From Pseudomonadota bacterium (lineage in GTDB: Bacteria; Pseudomonadota; Gammaproteobacteria; Burkholderiales; Burkholderiaceae_C), in assembly GCA_023394015.1 (NCBI GenBank), contig JAEXBL010000316.1, positions 1 through 7,965 on the forward strand: a DNA stretch of 7,965 bases, in the 5' to 3' direction. The notes under the pieces are model-generated. The model saw nothing but the letters and a program-made list of their open reading frames with translations, ran no database searches and had not been told where the DNA came from. Shown piece after piece: positions 7,481-7,965 of the stretch. How positions within the stretch are numbered: position 1 is the first letter of the stretch; each line of letters starts with the position of its first letter. The position numbers and the translations under genes are program-made.

Positions 7481-7610
7481 CCATGACGAATGACCGCGCT
7501 CTGGCGAGCGCATGATCGATGACAAAAGGCATCGGCCGGCGCGACGGCTTTGTCATTGCTCATTTGTCATGGGGCGCCGGCGCCGGTCATCGAGCGCAGC
7601 GAAGTCATGG
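7481..7610. repeat. composite inverted repeat of ATGAC modules (REP/BIME-like)
   Basis: The pentamer ATGAC occurs at 7483, 7490 and 7519, and its complement GTCAT at 7552, 7566, 7586 and 7604: three in one orientation, then four in the other. The two arms share the same module order when one is reversed: CCATGAC, then ATGACC, then a GC palindrome (left hairpin GCGCTC-TGGC-GAGCGC at 7496-7511; right GGCGCCGGCGCC at 7573-7584), then CATGA, then ATGACAAA (7519-7526 on the left, complement at 7549-7556). The centre (7531-7548) is GC-rich with a GCCG/CGGC pair. Paired, inverted, palindrome-bearing units between convergent genes are the layout of REP/BIME elements; membership of such a family is inference. 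The right arm overlaps the end of the minus-strand gene. No transposase is in the window. Confidence 0.55.
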
Positions 7611-7965
7611 GCAGCGGCGCGATGAAGTCCGGCGCCAGGCCGTCCTCGCCCGGCCAGATCTGGATGCGCAGCACACTCGGCACGGCGGCGACGCCGATGG
7701 TGGCCGGACGCATGGGCGTGTCGGCGAACGGCGCGAACAACTGCTGCACCGCCGGGTCATCGGCGGCCTCGCCCTGCAACTCGAAGCGCTCGATGCGCCC
7801 ATCGGCGGTGATCCACAGCCGCACCTCGATGAGCGGAAAGGTCGCCGGCCAGGGCATGGGCGCCAGCAGCCAGGTGTTGTCCAGCGGCACGGGCGCCTGA
7901 TCGGCCTGGTTGGCGTCGAGCCACAGCGCCGGGCTGTCGGTGGCGGGTGGCGGGGCCTCGGCTGG
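7567..7965 (-). CDS. C-terminal part of a TonB-C-like domain protein (5' end outside window)
   Basis: 132 residues are visible and the frame stays open to the right edge, so the N-terminus lies outside; a GTG at 7888-7890 is inside the frame but is probably not the start. The visible part begins with a Pro/Ala-rich linker (PAEAPPPATDSP), as in periplasm-spanning TonB proteins. It continues into PLIEVRLWITADGRIERFELQG, a pair of beta strands joined by a D-G turn, then a helix (DDPAVQQLFAPFADTP), then MRPATIGVAAVPSVLRIQIWPG. This order of strand, D-G turn, strand, helix, xPA..G..V.S.l.l.i.f resembles the TonB C-terminal domain, including the short energy-transducer-like proteins common in Burkholderiales. 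The match is by pattern only. The last residues (MTSLRSMTGAGAP) and the stop are encoded by an inverted-repeat element. The function of the whole protein is unknown. Confidence 0.6.
   Translation of the reverse strand, partial: PAEAPPPATDSPALWLDANQADQAPVPLDNTWLLAPMPWPATFPLIEVRLWITADGRIERFELQGEAADDPAVQQLFAPFADTPMRPATIGVAAVPSVLRIQIWPGEDGLAPDFIAPLPMTSLRSMTGAGAP

Noticed and set aside
7483..7608. Short repeats as a CRISPR array or transposon ends
   Set aside because: Units are 5-8 bases with irregular spacing and a single orientation switch; there are no uniform spacers, cas genes, transposase or target-site duplication.
7550..7900. Plus-strand open frame of 116 codons at the right end
   Set aside because: It is antisense to the TonB-like gene, has an improbable composition and no ribosome binding site. 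The minus frame has coherent domain structure and stays open to the edge.

Overview
The window is a very GC-rich stretch (about 70% by eye) with tightly packed genes and strong G/C third-position bias. Gene content and protein style point to a betaproteobacterium, most likely Burkholderiales, Comamonadaceae-like. This is inference from familiarity with these families; there is no rRNA or other marker to settle it. Almost all of it is ordinary chromosomal housekeeping and transport sequence. There is no integrase, transposase, phage gene, tRNA, rRNA or CRISPR array.

Layout: (1) 2-1063 (+): C-terminal three quarters of an MmgE/PrpD-family protein, cut by the left edge. (2) 1222-4099 (+): a complete TRAP transporter dctP-dctQ-dctM (periplasmic binding protein, small 4-TM subunit, large permease). 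Together with the MmgE/PrpD gene it looks like an organic-acid uptake and catabolism module. (3) 4146-4787 (-): endonuclease III (nth), convergent with dctM and divergent from the next block. (4) 4847-7423 (+): a closely spaced run of four genes that is probably one transcript: a fold-type I PLP aminotransferase, a DUF2721 membrane protein, a 114-residue protein I do not recognise, and the zinc-finger thioredoxin TrxC. (5) 7567-7965 (-): the C-terminal part of a protein with a TonB-C-like domain, cut by the right edge and convergent with trxC.

The non-coding sequence is short (longest gap 158 bases). The most unusual part is the trxC/TonB-like convergent junction. It carries several hairpins and a composite inverted repeat (about 7481-7610) built from seven copies of the pentamer ATGAC/GTCAT: three in one orientation, then four in the other. 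The right arm runs into the minus-strand gene and supplies its last codons and stop. This resembles a REP/BIME-type dispersed repeat and is the best lead here. Two smaller points are a probable leaderless start for nth and a C-rich dctP-dctQ linker with no ribosome binding site. I see no convincing new multi-gene system.
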